A DNA stretch of 39,743 nucleotides from an uncultured Clostridia bacterium (lineage in GTDB: Bacteria > Bacillota > Clostridia > Christensenellales > Borkfalkiaceae), in contig CANPBT010000013.1 in the NCBI GenBank assembly GCA_947572415.1, forward strand, positions 1-39,743, written 5' to 3'. Numbering within the stretch: the first letter of the stretch is position 1; every line of letters starts with the position of its first letter. Made by a program: the position numbers and the translations under genes. Below, piece by piece: positions 7,722 to 16,500 of this stretch. The notes beneath the pieces are model-generated. The model did no database searches and had not been told where the DNA came from. It worked only from the letters and a program-made list of their open reading frames with translations.

Positions 7722-8321
7722 TTATTGCAAATAAATATTCTTTACAGTTGTTATAACTACTTCAAACATTATGTCAAAATCAGTTTGATAGTATTTTTCA
7801 AGCATAACATCGTGGCAATATTCTTCAATGATATGATAGGCTATTTGTGTTTTTTCCATTAAGTGAGGCAAGTTTATGCCGTTTGACAGCAGATATTCAC
7901 AAATCGATTGTATTGCTTGGTTTTCCATTTGTTGCAATAATAAACCTGCATCATTGTCTAATACACATATACCCAAAAGTTCTTGGTGTGCTATTTTATT
8001 GTCATTGTGTGCTTTTAGACATAAAGGAATAAACTCACGTAAGATACTATCAAAATTAAACGGAGGCTTAAATTGTTTAAGCGTATTAAGCATAGGGGTA
8101 AAAGCGGTTTCAAAACATAGTTTTAACGAATGCAAAAAAATGTCTTTTTTATCTTTGAAATAATTATATATAATTCCCGTTGACACGCCAGCTATTTTGG
8201 CTATTTCAACGGTTGTAGTGTTGTAATAGCCTTTTTCGCTAAATACTTTTAAGCCTGCTTTAATAATGTTTTGCTTTTTATCAATAGAAGTTCTTTTTAT
8301 AGGTTGTCTAATCTCTGCCAT
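7722..8321 (-). CDS. TetR/AcrR family transcriptional repressor
   Basis: A 199-residue protein, normal length for the family. Residues ~12-60 form the DNA-binding domain with the helix-turn-helix VEIAKIAGVSTGIIYNYF (~38-55) followed by KDKKDIFL. The remainder is the helical ligand-binding and dimer domain. It is divergent from a membrane-protein gene; the 127-bp gap contains two copies of the same palindrome, one beside each promoter, so it most likely represses both itself and the membrane gene until a ligand binds. A TATAAT lies on the minus strand at ~8330-8336. The ligand is unknown; regulators of this layout often sense toxic hydrophobic compounds. Confidence 0.9.
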   Translation of the reverse strand: MAEIRQPIKRTSIDKKQNIIKAGLKVFSEKGYYNTTTVEIAKIAGVSTGIIYNYFKDKKDIFLHSLKLCFETAFTPMLNTLKQFKPPFNFDSILREFIPLCLKAHNDNKIAHQELLGICVLDNDAGLLLQQMENQAIQSICEYLLSNGINLPHLMEKTQIAYHIIEEYCHDVMLEKYYQTDFDIMFEVVITTVKNIYLQ

Positions 8322-8364
8322 AATAAGTGCATTATATCACAAAATTTTTGATTTGTACACTAAT

Positions 8365-8380
8365 CTGAAATATATTTCAG
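8365..8380. promoter_or_regulatory. Operator 1: perfect 16-bp palindrome
   Basis: CTGAAATATATTTCAG is its own reverse complement. It lies between the two divergent promoters, just upstream of the -35 of the plus-strand gene and upstream of the repressor's promoter. It shares the 14-bp core TGAAATATATTTCA with operator 2, 56 bp away. Confidence 0.75.
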
Positions 8381-8386
8381 AATGTG

Positions 8387-8415
8387 TTGACTTTATAGTC
8401 AAGATAATATATAAT
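8387..8415 (+). promoter_or_regulatory. Strong sigma-A promoter of the membrane-protein gene
   Basis: TTGACT (8387-8392), 17-base spacer, TATAAT (8410-8415). Operator 2 begins 6 bases after the -10, overlapping the expected transcription start, so repressor binding there would block initiation. Confidence 0.75.
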
Positions 8416-8420
8416 TTAAC

Positions 8421-8436
8421 TTGAAATATATTTCAG
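8421..8436. promoter_or_regulatory. Operator 2: second copy of the palindrome
   Basis: TTGAAATATATTTCAG contains the same 14-bp palindromic core (8422-8435) as operator 1 and lies over the expected transcription start of the plus-strand gene. Confidence 0.75.
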
Positions 8437-8448
8437 GTTGGAATATTT

Positions 8449-9150
8449 ATGAACTTAAACAAAAAATTATTTATGGTTGGCATTATAGGCTCGGTTTTAT
8501 GTTTTACAGGTGATATGCTTTTAGGCTGTTTCGCGCCGTCAAAAGAATTTGGAAACTCAATTATATTTCCGCCATTTTCAGAAGATTGGGCAAATTCAAG
8601 TCCAAATAGATTTATCATTGGCGGATTATTTGGAGTAATTGCCTTGCTACTAATGTTTTGTGGCTTTTATGCTATATATCGAGAAATGATAGTGAAAAAA
8701 TGTAAATACTCAAAATTGTTTATTATATGTGCTTTTGTTTTCATTTCGGTCGGCACTTTATATCATTGCGTTTTTGCTATGACCGCTTACATTTATAATA
8801 AACTTTATAATTTACAAGTGTTGGAGGCAAAGATAATTGCGGAACAACTATTTTTTGTTTTTATTGCTGTCGCATCATTGGCTGCTGTTGCCTTTGCTAT
8901 TTTATCTATCTATTTGTTCGTAGTAAGCATTCGCGGAAAATTTAACAATAAAAAGTGGTTATCGATTTTCAATCCGTTATTGATAATGCTTGTGTTAATC
9001 GGCTTATCAAAAATTTTACCTGCAAATAAAGTTGTAAACGGTATTTTCGCTTGGGGGCAACAAAGTATAGCATTATTTATTACATTTATAATGTTTCTAA
9101 TTTATTCTATTCGCTATAATCATTATCAACCATATATCGAAAAAAAATAA
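8449..9150 (+). CDS. Integral membrane protein controlled by the TetR repressor
   Basis: A 233-residue hydrophobic protein with about six predicted transmembrane segments (~6-25, 57-77, 90-112, 125-155, 168-187, 200-222). The N-terminal stretch FTGDMLLGCFAP, the segment LYHCVFAMTAYI and the overall layout recall a family of uncharacterised membrane proteins (possibly DUF6796), but I am not certain. No transport signature or catalytic motif stands out. The TetR-operator arrangement implies inducible expression, perhaps for tolerance to a membrane-active compound. The broken TetR gene follows 81 bases later on the same strand and may have been co-transcribed. Confidence 0.65.
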   Translation: MNLNKKLFMVGIIGSVLCFTGDMLLGCFAPSKEFGNSIIFPPFSEDWANSSPNRFIIGGLFGVIALLLMFCGFYAIYREMIVKKCKYSKLFIICAFVFISVGTLYHCVFAMTAYIYNKLYNLQVLEAKIIAEQLFFVFIAVASLAAVAFAILSIYLFVVSIRGKFNNKKWLSIFNPLLIMLVLIGLSKILPANKVVNGIFAWGQQSIALFITFIMFLIYSIRYNHYQPYIEKK

Positions 9151-9231
9151 AAGGAACAATGTCTATGACAAATTACATTGTATGCCCCGAATGTGTCCGC
9201 GCAAATGAGACAGAAAAGGAGTTTTTGTATC

Positions 9232-9752
9232 GTGGAAGTTGCCCCCGAAGAGTACACCAAACACTATATTGTACAAGCTCTTTTTAAGTTAATGGGCAGT
9301 TATGCCTATGAAAAAATAAGCGTAACCGACATTGCGGAAAAAGCCGGCGTTGGCAGGGCGACCTTTTACCGTTATTTCAAACGCAAAGAAGACGTAATAT
9401 TTTTTACTTTGAGCACAATACCAAAGAGTTCGTTTTCGGACAGCGTTTCTATCCGCGCTGTAAAGAAGATTATATAAAAGTCGTAACAAACGTTTTAACG
9501 CTTTTCAAACATAATAAAGAGCCGTTCAAATTATTGCGAAAGGCTCGTCTTGAATACATCTATCTTGATTATCTTAATAAGAATTTTAAGTTAAAATTTG
9601 AGAATGAATACGAACTGACTAACGTATATCAACCATACTTATATGCCGGAATGCTATTCAACGTATCTATGGCGTGGCTCGATAACGACTGCAAGGAAGA
9701 CATAGATACACTCGCCGAAACTATAGTGAGCGCAATTTATTTCGAAAATTAA
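9232..9752 (+). pseudogene. TetR family regulator, frameshifted
   Basis: Two adjacent frames together make one TetR protein. The first encodes the N-terminal domain from a GTG at 9232 behind AAAGGAG (EVAPEEYTKHYIVQALF, then the helix-turn-helix ISVTDIAEKAGVGRATFYRYF and KRKEDVIFF). The second continues in the +1 frame with FEHNTKEFVFGQRFYPRCKE and ends with a C-terminal helix domain (LFNVSMAWLDNDCKEDIDTL). The switch falls in a run of six T at 9400-9405; seven T would restore a continuous protein of about 170 residues. This is either a recent inactivating deletion or a homopolymer sequencing error. A short overlapping ORF (9163-9291, MSMTNYIVCPEC...) has its own AAAGGA site, but I do not trust it as a gene. 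Confidence 0.8.
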
Positions 9753-9772
9753 ATTATATTATTATAAACAAT

Positions 9773-9807
9773 AAAAAGCTCTCGAACAATTTGTTCGAGA
9801 GCTTTTT
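9773..9807. terminator. Bidirectional rho-independent terminator
   Basis: AAAAAGCTCTCGAACAA (9773-9789) and its exact reverse complement (9791-9807) form a 17-bp stem with A and T runs at either end, so it works in both directions. It closes the accessory block 21 bases after the broken TetR gene. Confidence 0.8.
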
Positions 9808-9890
9808 ACTACAAATAATGTCGTCGCAACCGTGTATCTTTATTGCCGAACAGGCTACACGCAGATTTTATCTTTGCAACCAAAATAGTC

Positions 9891-9919
9891 TTGCATTTTT
9901 ATTGCAGTCCTTGTATAAT
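9891..9919 (+). promoter_or_regulatory. Promoter of the MATE transporter gene
   Basis: TTGCAT (9891-9896), 17-base spacer, TATAAT (9914-9919), about 80 bases before the transporter start. No leader structure is apparent in between. Confidence 0.55.
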
Positions 9920-10005
9920 TTAATAGAATAAACGTCTCGTTCAAAATTCAGCAAAATGCCGATAACTTATCATTAAAGGCGATTTATAATAATCCAGTGT
10001 ACAAA

Positions 10006-11349
10006 ATGAAACTAAAAAAAACCGTGGATCTGACCGAAGGCTCTATACCGAAAAAGCTTTTGCTTTATGCCCTTCCCCTTATGGCGGGGAATATTCTGCA
10101 ACAGCTTTACAATATCGTAGACACCGTCGTTGTAGGAAAATATCTCGGCGAGGACGCCCTTGCCGCCGTAGGCTCGGCTTATACGATAATGATACTGATA
10201 ACCTCGGTAATTATCGGGCTTTGCATGGGAAGCAGCGTTTACTTTTCAGTAAAATTCGGACAAAAGGACGAAAACGGCATAAGGCAATCATTTTTTATTT
10301 CGTTTATCGGCATTTTTGTCGTTACGGCAATTTTGATTGCGCTTGCCTATACTCTTCTGTATCCCTTGATTTATCTTCTGAATATCCCTGCCGAAATACA
10401 GCCGATGTTTCACAACTATATGCTTGTGGTGTTTGCGGGGATATTCGCGATATTTCTTTACAACATCTTCGCAAATCTTCTGAGAGCCGTTGGTAATTCG
10501 GTTATCCCACTCGCATTTCTCGCAGTGTCCGCTGTAACAAATATTGCGCTCGACCTTCTGTTTATTCTGCAATTTAAATGGGGCGTTATAGGCGCGGCGG
10601 CGGCAACGGTAATTGCGCAGTATCTTTCGGGCATAGGCATAATGATTTATTATTTCTTTTTCGGCGGAAATCTGCGGGTTAAGAAAGCCGATATGAAATG
10701 GGATAAAAAAATATTTAAAGAGCTTGCCCGTCTTTCCTCCTTGACCTGTATACAGCAATCTATTATGAACTTCGGTATACTTATGGTGCAGGGGCTTGTA
10801 AACAGCTTCGGAACGGCGGTTATGGCGGCGTTTGCCGCAGGCGTAAAAATAGATACGCTTGCCTACTCTCCCGTTCAGGATTTCGGCAATGCGTTTTCTT
10901 CGTTCGTCGCACAGAACTACGGCGCGCAAAAGGAAGACAGAGTTAAAAAAGGCGTAAAAAGCGCAGGTATTATGGTGACTTGTTTTTGCGCCGCAATAAG
11001 TTTGCTGGTCTGTCTTCTGGGCAGTCAGCTTATGACTGTTTTTATCGATAAGGAAAACGTCGAAGTAATCGCTATCGGCGTAAAATATCTGCGGATTGAG
11101 GGCGCTTGCTATATAGGGATAGGTCTACTGTTTATGCTTTACGGATATTTCCGAGCCATCGACAAGCCCGTTATGTCAATTATTCTGACTGTTATCTCTC
11201 TCGGCGTTCGGGTTGCGCTTGCGTACCTTCTGGTGTATTTTACCACACTCGGCGAAACAGGCATATGGATGTCAATTCCGATAGGCTGGGCTTTGGCGGA
11301 TATAGTTGGTATTGTTTACGGCTTTGTAATTAAACGAAAAGAAATTTAG
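10006..11349 (+). CDS. MATE family multidrug/cation antiporter
   Basis: About 447 residues, normal for the family, with twelve predicted transmembrane segments in two homologous halves. Typical MATE segments are visible: PLMAGNILQQLYNIVDTVVVGKY split over helix 1-2, the AVGSAYTIMILITSVIIGL region of helix 2-3, GNSVIPLAFLAVSAVTNI in the first half, and QNYGAQKEDRVKKG at the start of the second half. Such proteins export drugs or metabolites in exchange for Na+ or H+. I prefer the ATG at 10006 (MKLKKTVDLTEGS is the family's usual start); a GTG at 9997 adds three residues. Neither has a strong ribosome site. The gene stands alone between a promoter and a terminator; substrate unknown. Confidence 0.9.
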   Translation: MKLKKTVDLTEGSIPKKLLLYALPLMAGNILQQLYNIVDTVVVGKYLGEDALAAVGSAYTIMILITSVIIGLCMGSSVYFSVKFGQKDENGIRQSFFISFIGIFVVTAILIALAYTLLYPLIYLLNIPAEIQPMFHNYMLVVFAGIFAIFLYNIFANLLRAVGNSVIPLAFLAVSAVTNIALDLLFILQFKWGVIGAAAATVIAQYLSGIGIMIYYFFFGGNLRVKKADMKWDKKIFKELARLSSLTCIQQSIMNFGILMVQGLVNSFGTAVMAAFAAGVKIDTLAYSPVQDFGNAFSSFVAQNYGAQKEDRVKKGVKSAGIMVTCFCAAISLLVCLLGSQLMTVFIDKENVEVIAIGVKYLRIEGACYIGIGLLFMLYGYFRAIDKPVMSIILTVISLGVRVALAYLLVYFTTLGETGIWMSIPIGWALADIVGIVYGFVIKRKEI

Positions 11350-11420
11350 CCCTCTTTCATTACTTTAAGTAATGCGTATTTTAAGCGAGATGTTTAATTC
11401 CCGCAAGAGGCGAAGTAAAA

Positions 11421-11456
11421 AACAGCCGATAGAGCATGATTTCTCTATCGGCTGTT
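11421..11456. terminator. Terminator between convergent genes
   Basis: AACAGCCGATAGAG (11421-11434) and CTCTATCGGCTGTT (11443-11456) form a perfect 14-bp stem with an 8-base loop. It lies between the MATE gene and the convergent 695-residue gene and can serve both. Confidence 0.75.
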
Positions 11457-11497
11457 GTCTTTGTTCAGGAATAAGATATACGGCATAGACTAACCGT

Positions 11498-13585
11498 TTA
11501 CTGTTCGTTAAATTTTCTGCGTATCGCACGCCCGCCCGTCAGAACAATCATTTTAACCGATTGCAAAGAGAAGTCGTCCGCCTCGACGATAAGCGGCTTA
11601 TTGAGCGTGCCTTTGGCGAGCACCTTGATATAATTCGCGTCGCCGGGGATAAGCTTCTTTTCGCGCAGAACGTCGATTGTAACCTTTTCGCCCGCCTCGA
11701 AATGCGCTGAAAGCGAGGCAATGTTTACAATACATTTACGCCTTGCCGCAGGCTTTCTCTTTGCCACTATTTTATCTTCGACAAGCAGCTCCGCCGCCTC
11801 GTCGCTCATAATGTCGGCTTCGGCAACGGCAACCTCTTCGAGAATTTCGAAATCCCTTTCCGGCAACTCCTCAACGACTTGTGCGACGGGCTGACTTTGC
11901 TCCTCCGCAACCGGCTCGGCAAAGACCTCTACGGGTGCGGCTTCCTCCGCCGTCGGCTCTTCTGAGGGCAATTGCTCTAAACCCTGCTCTGTCGCGGCAG
12001 GAGCTTCTTCCCCGAAAGCCGCGACCTTGTCGCCGCTGAGCCTTATAAGCCCCGTTTTGATAAGTTCCTCCGTGGTACGGTAAGGCAGTACGTAATTTTC
12101 CGACGCCAGTTCAAGCGGAAGCTGTACGCCGTATTCCGACATAAGCATATCAATGAGCTCTTTCGCATACTTGACTCGTCTGTCGGACGATATGCGGTAC
12201 AGACACGGCTGTTTACTCTTCGGACTACGCACGGAAAGGTCGACAACCTTGTACTTTGTGCCCTCAAACTGCGTCGGGGCGAGCGCAAGGCATAAGCACA
12301 GCGTTTTGCCGCGCACCGTAAAGCACGCGAAAATATTTCTGCCCAGACGGAAAGTTTCCCTCTTCCAGCTTATCCTGTTACGTACTCCCTTGTACGAAAG
12401 TATATAATTTTTAAGCTCGGAATACCTTACTTTGAGTATATCGTCCGACTGGGTTATACGCGCCGTATAGCTGCGGTTATAACGTATAACAACTCCGTTG
12501 ACCACTTCCTCTTCCACGATTTCGGCGTTTTCGTCGTCATCTACGGCTTCGGTAACCGCCGCTTCCTCCTCCGGCTCTTCCTCGGGTCCGAAAACAGGCT
12601 CCGCGGGCGGCTCGGGCAGTTCGTCCGGCTGAACGGCGGCGATTTGCTCAGCTACGTTTACGGGTTCGGTTGCCGCGCTAGGCACATCGCCCGTTACCTT
12701 GATAAGTCCCTCCGCAATAAGAAGTTCGCTCGCCTTATAATCGGGCGTGAATTGCTCCGCGACGTAATCCGCGTTCTGCGTCAAGCCAAGCTCCGCCATA
12801 AGCGTATCTATAAGCTCTTTTGCATACCTGACGCGTCTGTCGGTCGATATGCGGTACAGACACGGCTGCTTACTCTTCGGGCTGCGTACGGAAAGGTCGA
12901 CGACCTTATATTTAGTATCCGCATACCGCGCGGGGTCGAGCGCAAGGCATAAGCACAGTGTTTTGCCGCGGACGGTGAAGCATGCGAAAGTGTTTCTGCC
13001 CGTACGGAAGCTCTCCTTTTTCCAGCTTATCCTGTTTTTTACGCCTTTAAACGAAAGCAGGTAATTTTTAAGCTCGGAATACCTTGCCTTGAGCACGTCG
13101 TCGGCTTGAATTATGCGCGCCGTAAAACTGCGGTTATACCGCATAACGACGCCGTTGACGATTACCTCCTCGATAATTTCGGCGTTTTCGTCGTCGTACG
13201 CCGCCTCCGCAAGCGCAAGCTCCTCGCTCTGCTCTTCCGCGGGTTCGTCAGGCGCCTCTTCGGGCTCGGAGGGCTGCTCCGCGATTACTTCCGCGGGCTC
13301 GGCATGCTCCGCGGGAATATAATCGGGAGGAATTCTGTTGAAAAACTCTTTGCGGAATTTTTCCTCGTCGGGCACGACCGCGCCGCTCCTTAAATCGTCG
13401 AGTTGCTGCATCAACAGTTCTTTCTGTTTTTGAAGCATCAAATCGTAAAGCTTTCTTTCGCCGCGTTTATGAAAAACGTACGCAAGCACGATATTAAGCG
13501 CTATTAAAAGCACGCCCGTTACCGCTACGATTATCAGCGTGACCGTTTGCGACGGGGTAAAAAAGGATTCGAGCAAGTTATACAT
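11498..13585 (-). CDS. Membrane-anchored protein: duplicated domain plus C-terminal L15-like domain
   Basis: A 695-residue protein. Residues ~15-40 form one transmembrane helix followed by a positive stretch (HKRGERKLY), so the bulk should be cytoplasmic. A ~130-residue domain occurs twice, at ~143-275 and ~363-495 (RYNRSFTARI, RISWKKESF, VRGKTLCLCLALDP, SPKSKQPCLYRIS), linked by acidic Pro/Glu/Ala-rich segments. The copies are also close at DNA level, about 660 bp apart. Residues ~617-690 (VNIASLSAHFEAGEKVTIDV, KVLAKGTLNKPLIVEAD, VKMIVLTGGRA) match the conserved C-terminal part of ribosomal protein L15. The ATG overlaps the last 8 bases of the giant surface-protein gene (ATGTATAA), implying translational coupling. 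I do not know the function; a cytoplasmic partner of the giant protein is an inference. Confidence 0.85.
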   Translation of the reverse strand: MYNLLESFFTPSQTVTLIIVAVTGVLLIALNIVLAYVFHKRGERKLYDLMLQKQKELLMQQLDDLRSGAVVPDEEKFRKEFFNRIPPDYIPAEHAEPAEVIAEQPSEPEEAPDEPAEEQSEELALAEAAYDDENAEIIEEVIVNGVVMRYNRSFTARIIQADDVLKARYSELKNYLLSFKGVKNRISWKKESFRTGRNTFACFTVRGKTLCLCLALDPARYADTKYKVVDLSVRSPKSKQPCLYRISTDRRVRYAKELIDTLMAELGLTQNADYVAEQFTPDYKASELLIAEGLIKVTGDVPSAATEPVNVAEQIAAVQPDELPEPPAEPVFGPEEEPEEEAAVTEAVDDDENAEIVEEEVVNGVVIRYNRSYTARITQSDDILKVRYSELKNYILSYKGVRNRISWKRETFRLGRNIFACFTVRGKTLCLCLALAPTQFEGTKYKVVDLSVRSPKSKQPCLYRISSDRRVKYAKELIDMLMSEYGVQLPLELASENYVLPYRTTEELIKTGLIRLSGDKVAAFGEEAPAATEQGLEQLPSEEPTAEEAAPVEVFAEPVAEEQSQPVAQVVEELPERDFEILEEVAVAEADIMSDEAAELLVEDKIVAKRKPAARRKCIVNIASLSAHFEAGEKVTIDVLREKKLIPGDANYIKVLAKGTLNKPLIVEADDFSLQSVKMIVLTGGRAIRRKFNEQ

Positions 13586-16500
13586 TTCCGTCTTCCTCCT
13601 TAGTTGCTTCGTCCGCGGCGGATTCGCCGCCGCTTACCTCGGGCTGTTCTGCGCCCTGTACCTCGCTTTCCGAAGCTTCCTTTTCGCCATGCGCCGACTG
13701 CGCGTTTTCCGCTACCGGTTCGGCAACAGTCCGTTCGGTTGCCGCCGCCTGCAATGCTTCGGCTTTTTTCCTTTTAACGTGCAACAGATACTGAACGCCT
13801 ATCGCTATTGCCGCCGCGCCCGCGATAACACCGAGCACGCTTGCAACGATAACGAACACCGTGTCCCAACCTACGACCTTCCAGTCGAACGTTATATCCT
13901 CTACGGAGGAATCCGCCCATTCGTAATTGTTTTTATCCTTTATGGAAACGGTGACCTTGAACGTACCGCCGTAGCTCGTCTTGTTGCCCTCAATCGTCAT
14001 TGTGCTTTCGTCGAAGCCGTCGGGGATAAACTCGAGCGTTCTGCCGTTTACCATATACGTCTTATCGTTCATTACGGGCTTTGCAATCTGCTTGCGCGCA
14101 ACCGTCCATTCGAGCACCGCCTCGCCGTTTTCCACGGTTACGCCGTCCGCCCAGCGATAGTTTGCGCCGTCGTTGAGCGCAAAATTAACCTTGTACGTCG
14201 CCGCGCCTACCGCAAACACGCTCAGCTTATCGCCTGCGGAAGAGATGTCGCCCGCGTAAATTATACGCATAGTCGAATGATTGAAGCCGTTTACCGCGGC
14301 TTCCAGCCTTTCGCCCGTATATACGGTGTTTTTGCCGTCGCCGTCGCTTATTATCCCGAGCGACGGCGCGGACAGAGCGGCCTTTTCTATCACGAAAGCC
14401 ACCGCTTCGCTGACGGCGCTGTTATAATTATCCGCCTGCCGCACAGTCGCGCGCACCCACCAGGTACCCGCCGAAACGGGCACGTTCACGGTAAAGTCGC
14501 CGTCCTTTGCGGAGGAATATTCGAACGCATAGTCCGCCGCGCTGCCGAAACGGGTTCTTGCAGTCGGCGCATTTGCCTTCTGCCCGTAAGTCCAGCCGGC
14601 TATCGTAACGTCGTTGCCATCGCCGTCCTTTATAAACGCGTTGTCGCCCTTTTCTATCGTGAAAGGTATCGCCCTTTCGTCAACGTCGACCGAAACCCAC
14701 TTGTAATTATAGAAATCTTTAAGCTTCAGAGTCACGTTCCATACGCCCGCGTCGGTGTAGGTTACGGGCAACATTTCGTACAGCCCGACGTAATCGTTGT
14801 CGGCAATGACCGGCGTTAGCGGGTTGCCCGTATACACGCCGTTTACCGTCTTGATTCCGTTTGCGTCTATTTCGGCCTTGTTAATCACAAAGCTCTGCGC
14901 GGGCGTGTTTACGAGGTTGAAATTGCGGGTAAACGTTCCGACCGCCTTTGCTGTATAAGCGCCCGCAAGCACGGGAAGCACGGTGTTTTCGTCAAGCTCG
15001 CCAAAGCTCCACTCGCCGTTGTTCGAAACGCCGTAATATACGAAAGTGAACTTCGGCTGAATTATGCCGCTTATTTCGCCCAAAGCCTTTCCGTCCGCCG
15101 TGGTAACCCCCGCGACCTCCGCCGTCGGCGCAACAGCGCCGTAAACGCCGTCCGTCATGCCTATTTCAATCATTATATCCAGCGCGGAAACCACGTACGC
15201 GCCTATTACGGGGAAAGCGACCTCGTAATTTGCTCCGTTGTACGAAGCAACCGCCATAGGATACGCGCCGGCCTGATACTTCGTCTTTTCGGGGTCGGGT
15301 ATTTGGTTACTGCTATTAATGTTCAGAACTATATCAAGCGAATCAAATCCGTCGTCATACGCGAATTCGCTGTTCATAAGGGCGATTTTTGCGCCCGACA
15401 AATCGAATTTATCGCCGTAAACCGCATTCACGTTTCCTATAACAGCCGAAAGCTGCTTTTTTGTGACCTCGAAGCTTCCGCCCGAAACGCTTATATAATA
15501 GTTTTCGAGCGACAGCCCGCTAACCACGGTACGCGCAACGCCGTCGACCGTTTCGGAAGGATTTTCCTCAACCGTCCCGAGGTTCAGCCCGTAGCTGCCC
15601 ACAACAAGCTTTTCGGGCGCGCTTTCCAGCCTGAACACGGGGCTGCCGATTACGGGTTTTTCACCGTCGACGAAGCCAGCATACGAAAGAGCGTACCCCG
15701 CGCCCGTTTCGTCGAACGCCGTACCGTAAACCGCGGAGCCCGAAGGTGTGACGGTAAGCTGCGCGCGCTTTATCACAAAGCTTTGCTCCTTGCTGAACGC
15801 GTCGTTACCGTCCGCGGAGTAGTTGCCCGTCTTTGCGCTTACCGCGCGCACGGAGTATTTGCCCGCTTTAACGGGGATTTCCCTCGTCCATTCGCCGTCC
15901 GAAAGGAATTCGAAGTAAACCTCTCCGCCGTACTTCGCCTCGGCTTCGGGCAGAGGCGCGGGCTGACCGGTATACGTAAGGTCGGCAAGCACGCTTGCGT
16001 CGAACGCGGTGATTTCGTTGTCCTCCGCGGGATTGATAATCCACTTAAAGCTTGACTGCGCTCCGTCAGCCCAGCGATAGTTTTTTTCGTCTTTCAACGT
16101 GAAAGTGATTACGTAGCCGTCCGTATCGGCTTCTGTTGCGTGCACCGCAATACCGTCGGGCGTTACGCTCATGGTGCCGTCGTAAGCTATCGTAAGCAAA
16201 GTCGCGTCGTAGCCGAAAGCAAGCGACAACACGTTGCCGGTGTAGGTATCCGTTAACTTGCCGTCGGTTATTTGGGGCGCGCTTACTATTGCTTGCTCGA
16301 TTTTGAATATGAGGTAAGCTTCCGCCTCCCTGTATTCGTCGGACCCCGTATAGTAAGCGCGGAGCAGATATTCCCCCGCCTGAGTAGGCGCGGAAGCCGA
16401 ATATCCGCCGCGGATACTTTCGAGCTCGTCTTTGAGCGCAGCGTCCAACGCCAGCATTTTACCGTAGCCGTCCTCTTTGTCGAACTTCCCGGGCAGGCTG

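Noticed and set aside
9163..9291. Short CPEC-containing ORF before the broken TetR gene
   Set aside because: It overlaps the TetR coding frame, ends after about 42 codons and resembles no known small protein; a chance frame is likelier.
13539..14819. Long plus-strand open frame (426 codons) and many other plus-strand frames of 190-280 codons across 13.5-25.5 kb
   Set aside because: They lie antisense to the giant repeat gene, have no ribosome sites, and their Arg/Val/Tyr-rich translations are typical mirror frames of a Thr/Asp/Gly/Ala-rich coding strand.
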